This document shows, piece after piece, positions 44,911-54,409 of a stretch of 64,000 bases of DNA. Where the stretch lies: assembly GCA_016946835.1 (NCBI GenBank), contig JACVTC010000249.1:1-64000 (forward strand), in the 5' to 3' direction. Position numbers and translations under genes: made by a program. Each line of letters opens with the position of its first letter. The stretch's first letter is position 1. The notes under the pieces are model-generated. The model had not been told where the DNA came from. It saw nothing but the letters and a program-made list of their open reading frames with translations, and did no database searches. The stretch is from Neocallimastix lanati (nom. inval.) (Eukaryota > Neocallimastigomycota > Neocallimastigomycetes > Neocallimastigales > Neocallimastigaceae).

Positions 44911-45006
44911 AGTATTATTATTTAACTTGGGAGAGTATGTTAAATTTACATATTCTTCATTAATACTATTATTTTTATTATAAGTTTGAAGTTTGGTTTG
45001 GTTAAC

Positions 45007-45039
45007 GGGAGTTGTCCTTCTCCCATTATTTAGTTTAAA
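45007..45039 (-). promoter_or_regulatory. Programmed -1 frameshift signal (TTTAAAC + hairpin)
   Basis: Minus strand: T TTA AAC in gag phase (45033-45039), the gag stop immediately after, an 8-nt spacer, then gggag/ctccc (45020-45024 with 45007-45011). The -1 frame is open into pol. It is the same design as Ret2. Confidence 0.85.
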
Positions 45040-46334
45040 TTATTAAAGCTATCTCCATTATTATTATTATTATTTACATTAGCTTTGAAATTACTATTAA
45101 TATTTGAACTAGTAGTATTAATATCCTGATTTATTCCATTAGAATTTCTATTAAAATTATTATTTCCAGTGGGAATATTATTCTCATTAAAATTATTATT
45201 ATTTCTATTAGCAATATTATTTCCAGTAAATTTATTATTTTTATTAAAGTAATAATTACTACCATTAAAAGAATTATTGTAGCCATTTTTATTACTATTA
45301 TTATAATAATTGTTATATTTATTACTATTATTATTATAATCAAAATTATTATTATAATTATTACCCATATCATTATTATTCATATTATAAAGATTATTAT
45401 TTCTATTACTACCATTATTTTTATTATTAGGACATTCATAAGCTTTATGTCCTACTTGTTTACATGAGTAACACATAACTGATTTTCTAGCTTTTGGTTC
45501 GTAGTTATTATAGAATCTTCTTGTATCATAAGTATTATTTTGTTGAATTTGTTCTACTCCGTGATAATAATTATTATTATTATTAAAACTTTTATTTTTA
45601 TTGTTACTATATCTACCTGGTGTAAACATTCTATTATTGGTGGAGTTTTCATTTATATAACCCATAACATATGATGACGCTTGATATGAATTATCTAAAT
45701 TATTTCCATGTTCTCTTAAGCTCCTATAAATTGGATGATTTAATAAATTGTTATTATTTTTATTTATGTTGTTTTGATATACCATAACATTCTGAGAATT
45801 TTTGTTTGTTATAGTTCGTACTTCAGCTTTTTCTGCACGTTCTGCTACTTCGAACGCTTCTGTTAATGTTTTACAGTTGGCCAAAATTACTTGAGAATGT
45901 ACATATACCCTATCATGTATAGCATTTAAATAATCATCGACACATATTAATTTTTTATATTCCAAGTCAAGTCGATGATAAAGAGTTAAATAATTATAAT
46001 TAAATCCTTTAATTGTTTCATTTCTTTTTATTTTTAAGGCCTTTAAAATTGAACACTTATCATTTTGAGTAATTTCTAAATAATCTTCAATGGCTCTCTG
46101 GATTTCTTTATATGAGGGAAACCTTTTAACATTATTTCTTGTAGTACATAAAGATTTTAAAAGGTTTTTTATGTCAGCCTCTACTGCGTTCTTTACCCAA
46201 ATAAAAATTCTGTTTGGTTCCTCGATGTTGTAAATTTCCATAACATTTTTGAAATCTTCTATCCAAGAATCTATGTCCTTACCATAATTTGCTAAGTATG
46301 GTAAGTCTCTTCTAATTTTCGAAGCGTCCGCCAT
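45030..46334 (-). CDS. Ret5 gag (CCHC, Asn-rich)
   Basis: 434 codons. MADASKIRRDLPYLANYGKD start; helical capsid-like region to about residue 170 related to Ret4 and Ret2 gag; one CCHC knuckle CYSCKQVGHKAYEC near 287-300; an Asn-rich C-terminal tail of about 130 residues. The last codons before the stop are the slippery heptamer. An overlapping minus-strand frame of isoleucine-rich residues in the ATT-repeat part is a shadow. It looks whole. Confidence 0.92.
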   Translation of the reverse strand: MADASKIRRDLPYLANYGKDIDSWIEDFKNVMEIYNIEEPNRIFIWVKNAVEADIKNLLKSLCTTRNNVKRFPSYKEIQRAIEDYLEITQNDKCSILKALKIKRNETIKGFNYNYLTLYHRLDLEYKKLICVDDYLNAIHDRVYVHSQVILANCKTLTEAFEVAERAEKAEVRTITNKNSQNVMVYQNNINKNNNNLLNHPIYRSLREHGNNLDNSYQASSYVMGYINENSTNNRMFTPGRYSNNKNKSFNNNNNYYHGVEQIQQNNTYDTRRFYNNYEPKARKSVMCYSCKQVGHKAYECPNNKNNGSNRNNNLYNMNNNDMGNNYNNNFDYNNNSNKYNNYYNNSNKNGYNNSFNGSNYYFNKNNKFTGNNIANRNNNNFNENNIPTGNNNFNRNSNGINQDINTTSSNINSNFKANVNNNNNNGDSFNNLN

Positions 46335-46420
46335 TTATCTAATTATTATTTTAATTTGAAATTATATTCTTATATACTTTTACGAGTATAATAATGTTAT
46401 TTTTATTATTGTTATTATTA

Positions 46421-46470
<50 letters not shown>

Positions 46471-47099
46471 TCTTATTTTATATACTATTACTAAAATATT
46501 ACTATTATTAAAATATTATTTATTATTATTAATTATTAATTCACTATTACTAAAATATTATTTATTATTATTAATTATTACTTAATTCACTATTACTAAA
46601 ATATCATTTAATTATTATTATTATTATTATTAATTCTTATTTTATACACTATTACTAAAATATTACTATTACTAAAATATTATTTATTATTATTAATTAT
46701 TACTTAATTCACTATTACTAAAATATCATTTATTATTATTAATTATTACTTAATTCACCATTACTAAAATATTATTTATTATTATTATTAAAATATTATC
46801 TATTATTTTTTTTTTTTTTCTAAATATTATCACATATACTATTAATAAAATATTATTTAATATTAATTTTTATACTAAACTATTACTACTTTTTATTATA
46901 ATATCATTTCTTAATTAAAGGTTTATTCGTTTTTATACTGGTCCGAATTCCCAGTTGTCTTTAATTACTAATAAAGATGATAATAAAAAAAAATTAACTA
47001 TACTAATAATAATAATTAAAGACTTATTCGTTTTTATTCTGGTTCGAACTCCCAGTTACCTTTAATTATTATTTAATAATAATCATAATAATTTTAGGC

Positions 47100-47160
<61 letters not shown>

Positions 47161-47286
47161 TTTATATATTACTATTATAAAAAAATTAATTATTTAATTT
47201 TAATTTAATATTAATTATTTAATTGTCTTTATTTTTTAAAAAGTAAATATCAATATAAATATAAATTTCATAATATTCTTGGTTTG
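46335..47286 (-). other. Ret5 leader with duplicated stem-loop
   Basis: About 950 nt, no gene. Contains ATT trinucleotide repeats (46394-46470 and on), a long homopolymer (T at about 47101-47153) and two copies of a GC-richer motif that can fold: ctgg...ccag around 46938-46954 and around 47039-47055, each beside tcgtttttat. They may be packaging or dimer signals; this is inference. Confidence 0.55.
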
Positions 47287-47306
47287 CACGCCCGGATTCT
47301 CCACCA
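47287..47306 (-). other. Ret5 primer-binding site
   Basis: Same 20 nt as Ret4 (tggtggagaatccgggcgtg on the minus strand), 4 nt inside the 5' LTR. Confidence 0.8.
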
Positions 47307-47310
47307 TTTT

Positions 47311-47927
47311 TGATACGATATTTTATTAAATACCGTATATGTTAGTTGGGCGTTTGTGCAAAAGGGAATTACTCCAAGAATATTATATTACAATAATTAT
47401 ATTTACTTTTTATTTATTTATCTTTTATTATTTTATTTATTATATTTTATCATAAAAAAAAATACATGTTTTATTATTATTCCTTCAAAAAAAAAGAAAA
47501 TATTTATTTATAAATTATTTTCATAATTATATTTTTTACTAATTTTATAAATTTTATTTATCGAAACACTAAAATTAATTAATAAATATAAATATTCATA
47601 ACTTTTTACTTATAACTATTAATTCATCTTGTTTAACATTATTTAAAAATTATTTTAATATTAACATCAATTTAATTAAACATTCAATCTCCGTTATAAT
47701 TAATATAACTAATTTTACTATATTATTAACAATTCTTTTAATATTTTTAATATTATTATTTAATTTAATATTTTAATAATTAATAATAATAAATTATCTT
47801 TAATAATATATTAATAATATATTTTAAGATTCATTATATAAAATTAATTTTTAATAAATATTTATATTAATAATTTTTCTAAATAATTTTTCTATTATTT
47901 TCTATTATTTTTACTGGACATGCATCA
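47311..47927 (-). repeat. Ret5 5' LTR
   Basis: 617 bp, about one difference from 38708-39324. Followed by AATT and the tRNA-Ala gene. Confidence 0.95.
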
Positions 47928-47941
47928 AATTTCATGTGACT

Positions 47942-48013
47942 GGGGATATAACTCAGTGGTAGAGTGCTTGCTTTGCATGCAAGAAGCCTCGGGTTCGATC
48001 CCCGATATCTCCA
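47942..48013 (+). tRNA. tRNA-Ala (UGC)
   Basis: 72 nt. Acceptor ggggata pairs with tatctcc (one G-T), A discriminator. A box tcagtggtagag; anticodon stem cttgc/gcaag closing tttgcat, anticodon TGC (Ala); T arm with ggttcgatcc. No intron. Seven T at 48029-48035 follow as terminator. Its 3' end is the predicted primer for Ret2, and its upstream flank is the landing site of Ret5 and earlier Ret4. Confidence 0.97.
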
Positions 48014-48028
48014 GTATAAAAATATTTA

Positions 48029-48035
48029 TTTTTTT
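48029..48035 (+). terminator. Pol III T-run terminator of tRNA-Ala
   Basis: Seven T, 16 nt after the tRNA end. Confidence 0.65.
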
Positions 48036-48166
48036 CTTTTACCAAAAAATAAGAACTGTTTTTCTTAGTCCATTGAAGGTTGAAGAACTAATTACAGTTT
48101 TTTGTAATCCTGATGATAATAGATAGCAAACCCTTTTAAAGGGGCTACTAGTACGAAGAAAAAAAA
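48036..48166. other. Short spacer, unrecognised
   Basis: Somewhat less AT-rich than its surroundings. It includes the palindrome-like cccttttaaagggg (48131-48144) with flanks that recall a histone mRNA 3' stem-loop, but no histone frame precedes it. No gene called. Confidence 0.4.
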
Positions 48167-49012
48167 AGATTATTATATTAATAAAAGATTTATTTTAAAA
48201 AAAAAATAAAATATATTAATAAAAGATATATTATAAAAAAATAAAATATATTAATAAAAGATTTATTATAAAAAAAAAAAAAAAATAAAATATATTAATA
48301 AAAGATATATTATAAAAAAATAAAATATATTAATAAAAGATTTATTATAAAAAAAAAAAAAAAATAAAATATATTAATAAAAGATTTATTATAAAAAAAA
48401 AAATAAAATATATTAATAAAAGATTTATTATAAAAAAAATAAACTCTATAATAAAAGATTTATTATAAAAAATAATCTATATCAATAAAAGATTTATTAT
48501 AAAAAAAATAAACTATATAATAAAAGATTTATTATAAAAAAAATAAACTATATAATAAAAGATTTATTATAAAAAATAAACTATATAATAAAAGATTTAT
48601 TATAAAAAAAATAAACTATATAATAAAAGATTTATTATAAAAAATATAAACTATATCAATAAAAGATTTATTATAAAAAATATAAAATACACTAATAAAA
48701 GATTTATTATAAAAAATATAAAATACATTAATAAAAGATTTATTATAAAAAATATAAAATACATTAATAAAAGATTTATTATAAAAAAATAAACTATATA
48801 ATAAAAGATTTATTATAAAAAAATAAACTATATCAATAAAAGATTTAATATAAAAAATATAAACTATATTAATAAAAGATTTATTATAAAAAATATAAAC
48901 TATATTAATAAAAGATTTATTATAAAAAAAATAAACTATATCAATAAAAGATTTATTATAAAAAATATAAAATATATTAATAAAAGATTTATTATAAAAA
49001 ATATTTGTAAGA
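48167..49012. repeat. ~35-bp AT minisatellite downstream of tRNA-Ala
   Basis: About 24 copies of a 33-42 bp unit built from ataaaagatttattat, an A run and taaactatat or taaaatatatt. Early copies (to about 48420) have longer A runs and alternate gatttattat with gatatattat; later ones are more regular. Different sequence from the array at 1-2862. Confidence 0.9.
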
Positions 49013-49081
49013 GGTTAATAATATTTAGTATAAATAAAATATTAATAAAATATTGATAAAATACTAACATAATGCATCAAT

Positions 49082-49990
49082 TGATACAGAGCATTTAAAA
49101 TATTCATTATTGAGTTATTTATTTTATTGGTCGTTTCTCTAATGAATTATGACACAATAATATATTTTAATAGATTATAAGAAAATAACTTATAATAATA
49201 ATGTTTTATAATAATATTATATTCTTTATTTATTTTTACTACTTTATTTTTACATATAAAACTATTTATTATTACAATCTCATAATTTTATATAATTGTT
49301 AAAATAATTATTTAATATCATATTGTTTTTAAAAATTACAATATTTTTATTAAACGTATCCCTTAAATTATTAATATTTTGTAATAATATTTTATTCTTT
49401 ATTTATTTTTATTACTTTATTTTTACATATAAAACTATTTATTATTACAATCTTAAAATTTTATATAGTTGTATGTATATGTGTATTAACTATAATTATA
49501 TATTAATAATTCATAACTTATTCTTATTTAATAATTATTATTATAAATTCTTTAAAAGAAAATTATCAAATATAATATAATTTATATATAAAGTAAATTT
49601 TATTTTATTTATTTATATTAAAACTAGTATTAAGTGTTTTATTCCTCTGAATAATTTACACTTTATTTTCTGTATGACTATTTTTATATCTAAAACTATC
49701 CTTTTACCTAAAATATTTATATTTATTTTCTAATCTATCCCTGATTATTTCCTAACTATTTCCTAATTATTTCCTATCTAATTCCTAAATTAACTATTTT
49801 TTTATTTTTATTTTCTTTACAGTTTTATATTATTTTACTATTTTATCTATTTAATTGCATTGGTGGATTATATATTAATAATTTATTACTGATTTCCTTT
49901 CATGATAATTAATATAATTTATTCAGCTATTCTATATAATTATTTAATTATATTTTTGTTATTTAGCTAATTTAGTTGGAACCTTTATCA
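49082..49990 (-). repeat. Solo LTR S10, Ret4/Ret5 end type
   Basis: TGATACAGAGC...GAACCTTTATCA, about 909 bp. Contains an internal tandem duplication: about 100 bases around 49205-49300 recur around 49375-49470. No clean target duplication seen. The 85-codon plus ORF inside is low complexity and not called. Confidence 0.55.
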
Positions 49991-49994
49991 AAAA

Positions 49995-50424
49995 CGATAC
50001 GTGATATTTATTAAACGTTAATATCAATATTTATTTATGGGCAATGACAATAAGGAATGATGACAAAATAATATATTCTAATATTAAATAGAATTAACAC
50101 ATACAATAATACAAAATAAAGTAATAAATATATCTTTTTAGTATTCTCTTTATTTATTATTATTTATTAATTATTACATATAATTAATTATCTCAAAAAT
50201 ATATAATCTCTCTCTTTTAATATACTAAACAAAATATAAAAATAGCTATTTATGTGAACTAACTTACTATAAGTATAAACTTATAAATAAAAGAATTCTC
50301 CGTTTAATAATTATTATTATAAAATTATATATTATTATAAAATTATTGCTTACTAATAATATTTAAGTATTTCTTTAACCTAAAGAATCTACCTAAATAC
50401 CATTTTTATAGTGGTTACGTATCA
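49995..50424 (-). repeat. Solo LTR S11, Ret4 family
   Basis: Diverged copy of the Ret4 LTR (atgggcaatgacaataagga, then ccatttttatagtggttacg); ends GTATCA. The left end is approximate. Confidence 0.8.
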
Positions 50425-50428
50425 CGAA

Positions 50429-50648
50429 TGATACGGGCTGGGGTTGAAACACTAAGATATTCAAAACAAAAAAAATAAATATTAACACACAAAAATGAAT
50501 TTGGAAACAAAAAAAAGTTAATTTTTAAAATATTCTTTTATTTAAAATTAAAATTAAAATTATTTGTTCCAAGTATTAAAAAGAAAGAAATTTATTCTTC
50601 TTTTTATACTTTTATTTTAATACATTTTATTAATCATTAATATATTCT

Positions 50649-50698
<50 letters not shown>

Positions 50699-50797
50699 TA
50701 TTTTATTTTAATTTTTAACTATTATTTTAAATTATTTTAATAAAAAAAATAACATTTATTAAATTAAAATATAAAAATTAATTTAGAGATTGTATCA
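50429..50797. repeat. Solo LTR S12, Ret4/Ret5 end type
   Basis: TGATACGGGCTGG...GATTGTATCA, 369 bp, with a perfect 4-bp duplication CGAA (50425-50428, 50798-50801). Contains an A run followed by a TA dinucleotide run (about 50658-50700). It abuts S11 through CGAA. Confidence 0.8.
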
Positions 50798-51393
50798 CGA
50801 AGGGCATTCCGGGCGATAGCTTCTTCTTGATATTGTTTTCAGAGAGAATTATACAGAATTGATATTTTCTGTATTTTAGATCATTTTTGTTATTGAAATT
50901 CTTCTGTATTTTAGTTCATTTTTATTTTAATAAAGATTTAATTTATTTTTAATTTTTGTTTTATTTTTAGTTTATTTCAAAGGTTTAGAAAATATTATAC
51001 TGAAACTTATAATTCTGTATTTTATATCAAATATTTATTGAAATAGGTTTTTATTATTCTTAATATAAAAATAAGAATTAGTAATAATTTAAATTATATA
51101 TAATTTTTAATAAGAATATTTAGTAATAATTTTTATTATTTTTAATATTAATAAAAGTAATTTATAAGTATATTTAATAATAATTTTTTTATATTTGATA
51201 TTAATAAAAGATTTAAATTAATAGGAATACTTAATAATAATTTTTATTATATTTAATATAATAATAATAAAATAAAAACTATTATTAAATCTTATTATTG
51301 AAATCTTTTATTAATATCAAATATAATAAAAATTACTATTATTAGTATTTAGTAGGAAATACAAGGTATTTAGTGATACCCCGTACCGTGAAT
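50798..51393. other. AT-rich stretch with a GC-richer start and a long hairpin
   Basis: Starts with cgaagggcattccgggcgat, unrecognised. A direct repeat of attctgtattttag lies around 50850-50925. A perfect 25-bp inverted repeat lies at 51190-51214 and 51301-51325. Probably remains of an older LTR or small element. No gene seen. Confidence 0.45.
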
Positions 51394-52363
51394 GTAAGAA
51401 TCTATAATTATTTTGTTAAAAATAATTATATTTTCTTAGTTAGGTTATAATTAATATAACTTTTATTTAACTCATATTTCATTTATACACTTAATTATAA
51501 TTAATAATTTATTTAATTATATATTAAAATTTTATTTAGTTTAATATTAAAAATTTATTTAATTAAATAATTTTAAACATTTAAAATAATATTAAATTTA
51601 TTTAATTATTCACTTAATTATTAAATTTGTTAGTTTTAGTTTTCTCTCACTTATTAAATCATAAACTAAAACACTATTCTGTATTTTATCATGTATTCTG
51701 TATTCTATCATGTATTCTGTATTCTATCATGTATTCTGTATTGTATTAATCATGTATTTTATTATTAATGTATTGTTTTATATTTTTTATGTAAAGTTCT
51801 ATAAAATAGAACTAAATAGATTAAATTTTAAATTTTATGATTGAAATAATTTTCATTATTTTATTTTTTTATTTTCGATTATTATATTAGATTAAGTAAT
51901 CGGTTAATTAAGGTTTTTCCAATTACTTCTTAAAAGTAATCGGTTTTACTTAATTAACGCGATGATCGATATGAATAGAATATCGATCAAAAAACTTATC
52001 TAGGTTTTTCTTCTAGTCTTTTCCTAGATAAGAGATTTGTTAAGATTAGAACCCCTTTTGACTTTAACCTTATTTTGACAAAAAAGTATAAATAATGCTC
52101 TTGAGTTCTCTTTGAGAAATCAAGAGTTATTATTATAGCAATTATAATATAATAATAATAACAATAGTTTTAACATTTAAAATTTCTAATAAATAATAAA
52201 ACAAATTATTTTAATAAAACAGATTTTATAATTAAAACTTTTCTTTATCAATTTTAGTGTTTCGTCTATTATAATTCGTTATAATAAACTCGAAAATTAG
52301 AAAGAACCATAGGTAAGTATGATTCTTTTCTAAACCTTTAATATTAGCAGTTAGAGCTAATAT
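51394..52363 (+). repeat. Solo LTR S13, main part (S9 family), split by Ret6
   Basis: Starts gtaagaatctataattattt as S9. Promoter module at 51995-52126: cttatctagg/cctagataag, TATA tataaata, ctcttga/tcaagag. A tandem cluster of attctgtattctatcatgt repeats (51675-51740). The last part continues beyond Ret6 at 59419. Confidence 0.75.
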
Positions 52364-53098
52364 TGTCGAAATTACAACTGAATTAAATTTCAATTTCAAT
52401 TAATTTCAATTAAAATTATTAAAAACAAAATAATTAATAAAAATTTATAATTCATTAATTATTCTTTAAATTTTATTTATTTTATAATATTATAAGTTAT
52501 TTGATCATCTTAGGACCAGCTTAGGCCTACTGATTCTAATGATATCATATTAAACTTAAATATTATTAATAAATAAAATATTTATTAACATGAATCATTT
52601 GGTCATGTCATCCTTGATTCATAAATTAATGTTTATGTATTAATTTATGTTATATTGATTTAATTAATTATTAATTATTAATTACTATATGAAATATTTA
52701 AATTTAATATTATATTATATATATTAGCTAATATATTAGATTAAAAAATATAATTTATTTATATTAAACATATTCTTATACTAAATATTATTATTATCAA
52801 CTTTATATTATTATTATCAATATTCTCAAACCTACAAAGTATAAAAAGAAAATTCAAATTTATCTTTTTGTCCTTTGTAAGGTTATAGTTAACCTATTAT
52901 AATATAACTATATATTTTTATTAATAAATAAAAATTTTTATCATATCAAACCAATTATTAGTTTTAATTAAGTGTTAAATTAACAAATTTAACTTTATAA
53001 CTCTTTTATTTTAGTAATTTACTTATATCTATATAGTTATATTATATAGATATATCAACCTGATTCCTCGTTAAATTCAACCTGTTTACTTTTTAACA
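52364..53098 (+). repeat. Ret6 5' LTR
   Basis: 735 bp. TATA tataaaaa (52840-52847) lies in a hairpin (cctacaaag with ctttgtaagg). The primer-complementary segment gtaaggttat is at 52877-52886. Confidence 0.95.
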
Positions 53099-53108
53099 AT
53101 AACCTTAC
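53099..53108 (+). other. Ret6 primer-binding site (self-priming type)
   Basis: ataaccttac directly after the LTR is the exact complement of LTR 52877-52886, which lies 37 nt after the TATA box. Confidence 0.6.
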
Positions 53109-53132
53109 CTTAGAAAAGAGAATCACCTTGAT

Positions 53133-54212
53133 ATGTCCCTTTATAATAACGTGTGGGCAAACTCCTATCCTGACTTTGCTCCTATGTCGGAAGTAAATAA
53201 GCTAAGAACAGACGCTCAGATTACTGTCTCTGAACTGGCAAAAGATGCAGAAGTTACATTCTTATCAAGAGAAGATTTTAATAAATATAATGAAGATCTT
53301 CAAAAGAAACTTTTTACTTTAAATAGGGATAACAAGAATATCATAAAACAACTTTCTTCTATTACCAGCATTTTAAATCAGAAATTCGATTTTATTCCTA
53401 ATGTTAATGCTTCTCAAAATCAAGATGATAACGCTTCTATATCAACAAGAAGAGAGGCAGACAATGATGTAATAATGAGGAATACTATTCCCAATACACT
53501 TCAAGAAGTCCCAGAACCTGGATTTTTCACTGGGGATACTAAGGAAACCGATCTCTTTTGTCAGCTCTGTGAAGATACTTTTAAGACTTATCCTAACTGT
53601 GAATCTACTATGGATGTAAAAATTAATTATGTTAAGTCACGCTTAAGAGATGGTGCTCGTAATTGGTATTATGCCAAATATAAAGATAGAAGTCCAGCAA
53701 CATTAGAAGAATTGATTAAAGAATTAAGGAAAGCTTTTAATAATGTTGCCAGTAAGAAATTAGCCATGATCCAACTCGCAAAAATTTCTCACACATTTGG
53801 GAAAATTAATGATTATATTGATGAATTTCGAACCCTTACAACATGTTTGAATTGGAATGAAGAAGCTTTAGTTTTATTCTTTTATAATGGATTGCACCCA
53901 AGGTTCCAGGAAGAAATAGAAAAAATGGATGAATTTCCTTCTGATCTTAGTACTATTTATACTAGATGTATTCTTTACGAAAATTCCTTGAAATCTAAAG
54001 GTCAATTAAAATCTAATGGTAATAAAAATTTAAAGAAAAAGCCTTCTAATGTCCACAATAACAACAACAACAATAATAATAAATATAATAATAATAACAA
54101 TTATAATAAATATTATAATAATAATTATAATAAAGTCCATAATAATAATAACTTTAATAAAATTAATAATAACAGTAATAATAGTACAAATAATAATAAT
54201 TCAAAAAACTAA
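53133..54212 (+). CDS. Ret6 gag
   Basis: 359 codons, homologous along its length to Ret3 gag (VWANSYPDFAPMSEVNKLR; FCQLCEDTF; VKSRLRDGARNWYY; WNEEALVLFFYNGLHP). No CCHC knuckle; an Asn/Lys-rich tail. It ends in the AAAAAAC slippery site. This frame itself is open throughout. Confidence 0.92.
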   Translation: MSLYNNVWANSYPDFAPMSEVNKLRTDAQITVSELAKDAEVTFLSREDFNKYNEDLQKKLFTLNRDNKNIIKQLSSITSILNQKFDFIPNVNASQNQDDNASISTRREADNDVIMRNTIPNTLQEVPEPGFFTGDTKETDLFCQLCEDTFKTYPNCESTMDVKINYVKSRLRDGARNWYYAKYKDRSPATLEELIKELRKAFNNVASKKLAMIQLAKISHTFGKINDYIDEFRTLTTCLNWNEEALVLFFYNGLHPRFQEEIEKMDEFPSDLSTIYTRCILYENSLKSKGQLKSNGNKNLKKKPSNVHNNNNNNNNKYNNNNNYNKYYNNNYNKVHNNNNFNKINNNSNNSTNNNNSKN

Positions 54213-54235
54213 ATGAAGGACTTCACTCGGAGTCC
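54203..54235 (+). promoter_or_regulatory. Programmed -1 frameshift signal (AAAAAAC + hairpin)
   Basis: A AAA AAC in gag phase (54203-54209), an 8-nt spacer containing the gag stop, hairpin ggact (54218-54222)/agtcc (54231-54235). Same arrangement as Ret3 despite different loop sequence. Confidence 0.85.
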
Positions 54236-54409
54236 AATTCATCAAAAAATGTAAAAACAATTTATTATAACTTTCCTTCATTTGATAACATCACAACCCA
54301 AAAACTACCTTCAACTTTTCTTTTATTCCATTGCTACATTCCAACAAGACTACCAATTAATAATAATAAATTAAAAATTAAAAATAACCAAAAAATTACA
54401 TCTGAATCT

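Larger units (their letters stand above)
38708..47927 (-). mobile_element. Ret5, Ty3/gypsy element beside tRNA-Ala, looks whole
   Basis: 9.2 kb with 617-bp LTRs differing at about one position by eye. AATT stands at 38704-38707 and 47928-47931; the right one lies 11-14 nt upstream of mature tRNA-Ala. Order on the minus strand: LTR, primer-binding site, long AT leader with a duplicated stem-loop, gag, TTTAAAC frameshift signal, pol, A run, hairpin, purine tract, LTR. Related to Ret2 in pol and to Ret4 in its cis signals. Confidence 0.95.

Noticed and set aside
46394-46585. Leu-rich ORF
   Set aside because: Translation of ATT trinucleotide repeats in the Ret5 leader.
47920-48126. 68-codon ORF
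   Set aside because: Runs across the tRNA-Ala gene and the LTR end; no protein likeness.
49323-49580. 85-codon ORF in S10
   Set aside because: Low-complexity Tyr/Phe/Ile translation of LTR sequence made longer by the internal duplication.
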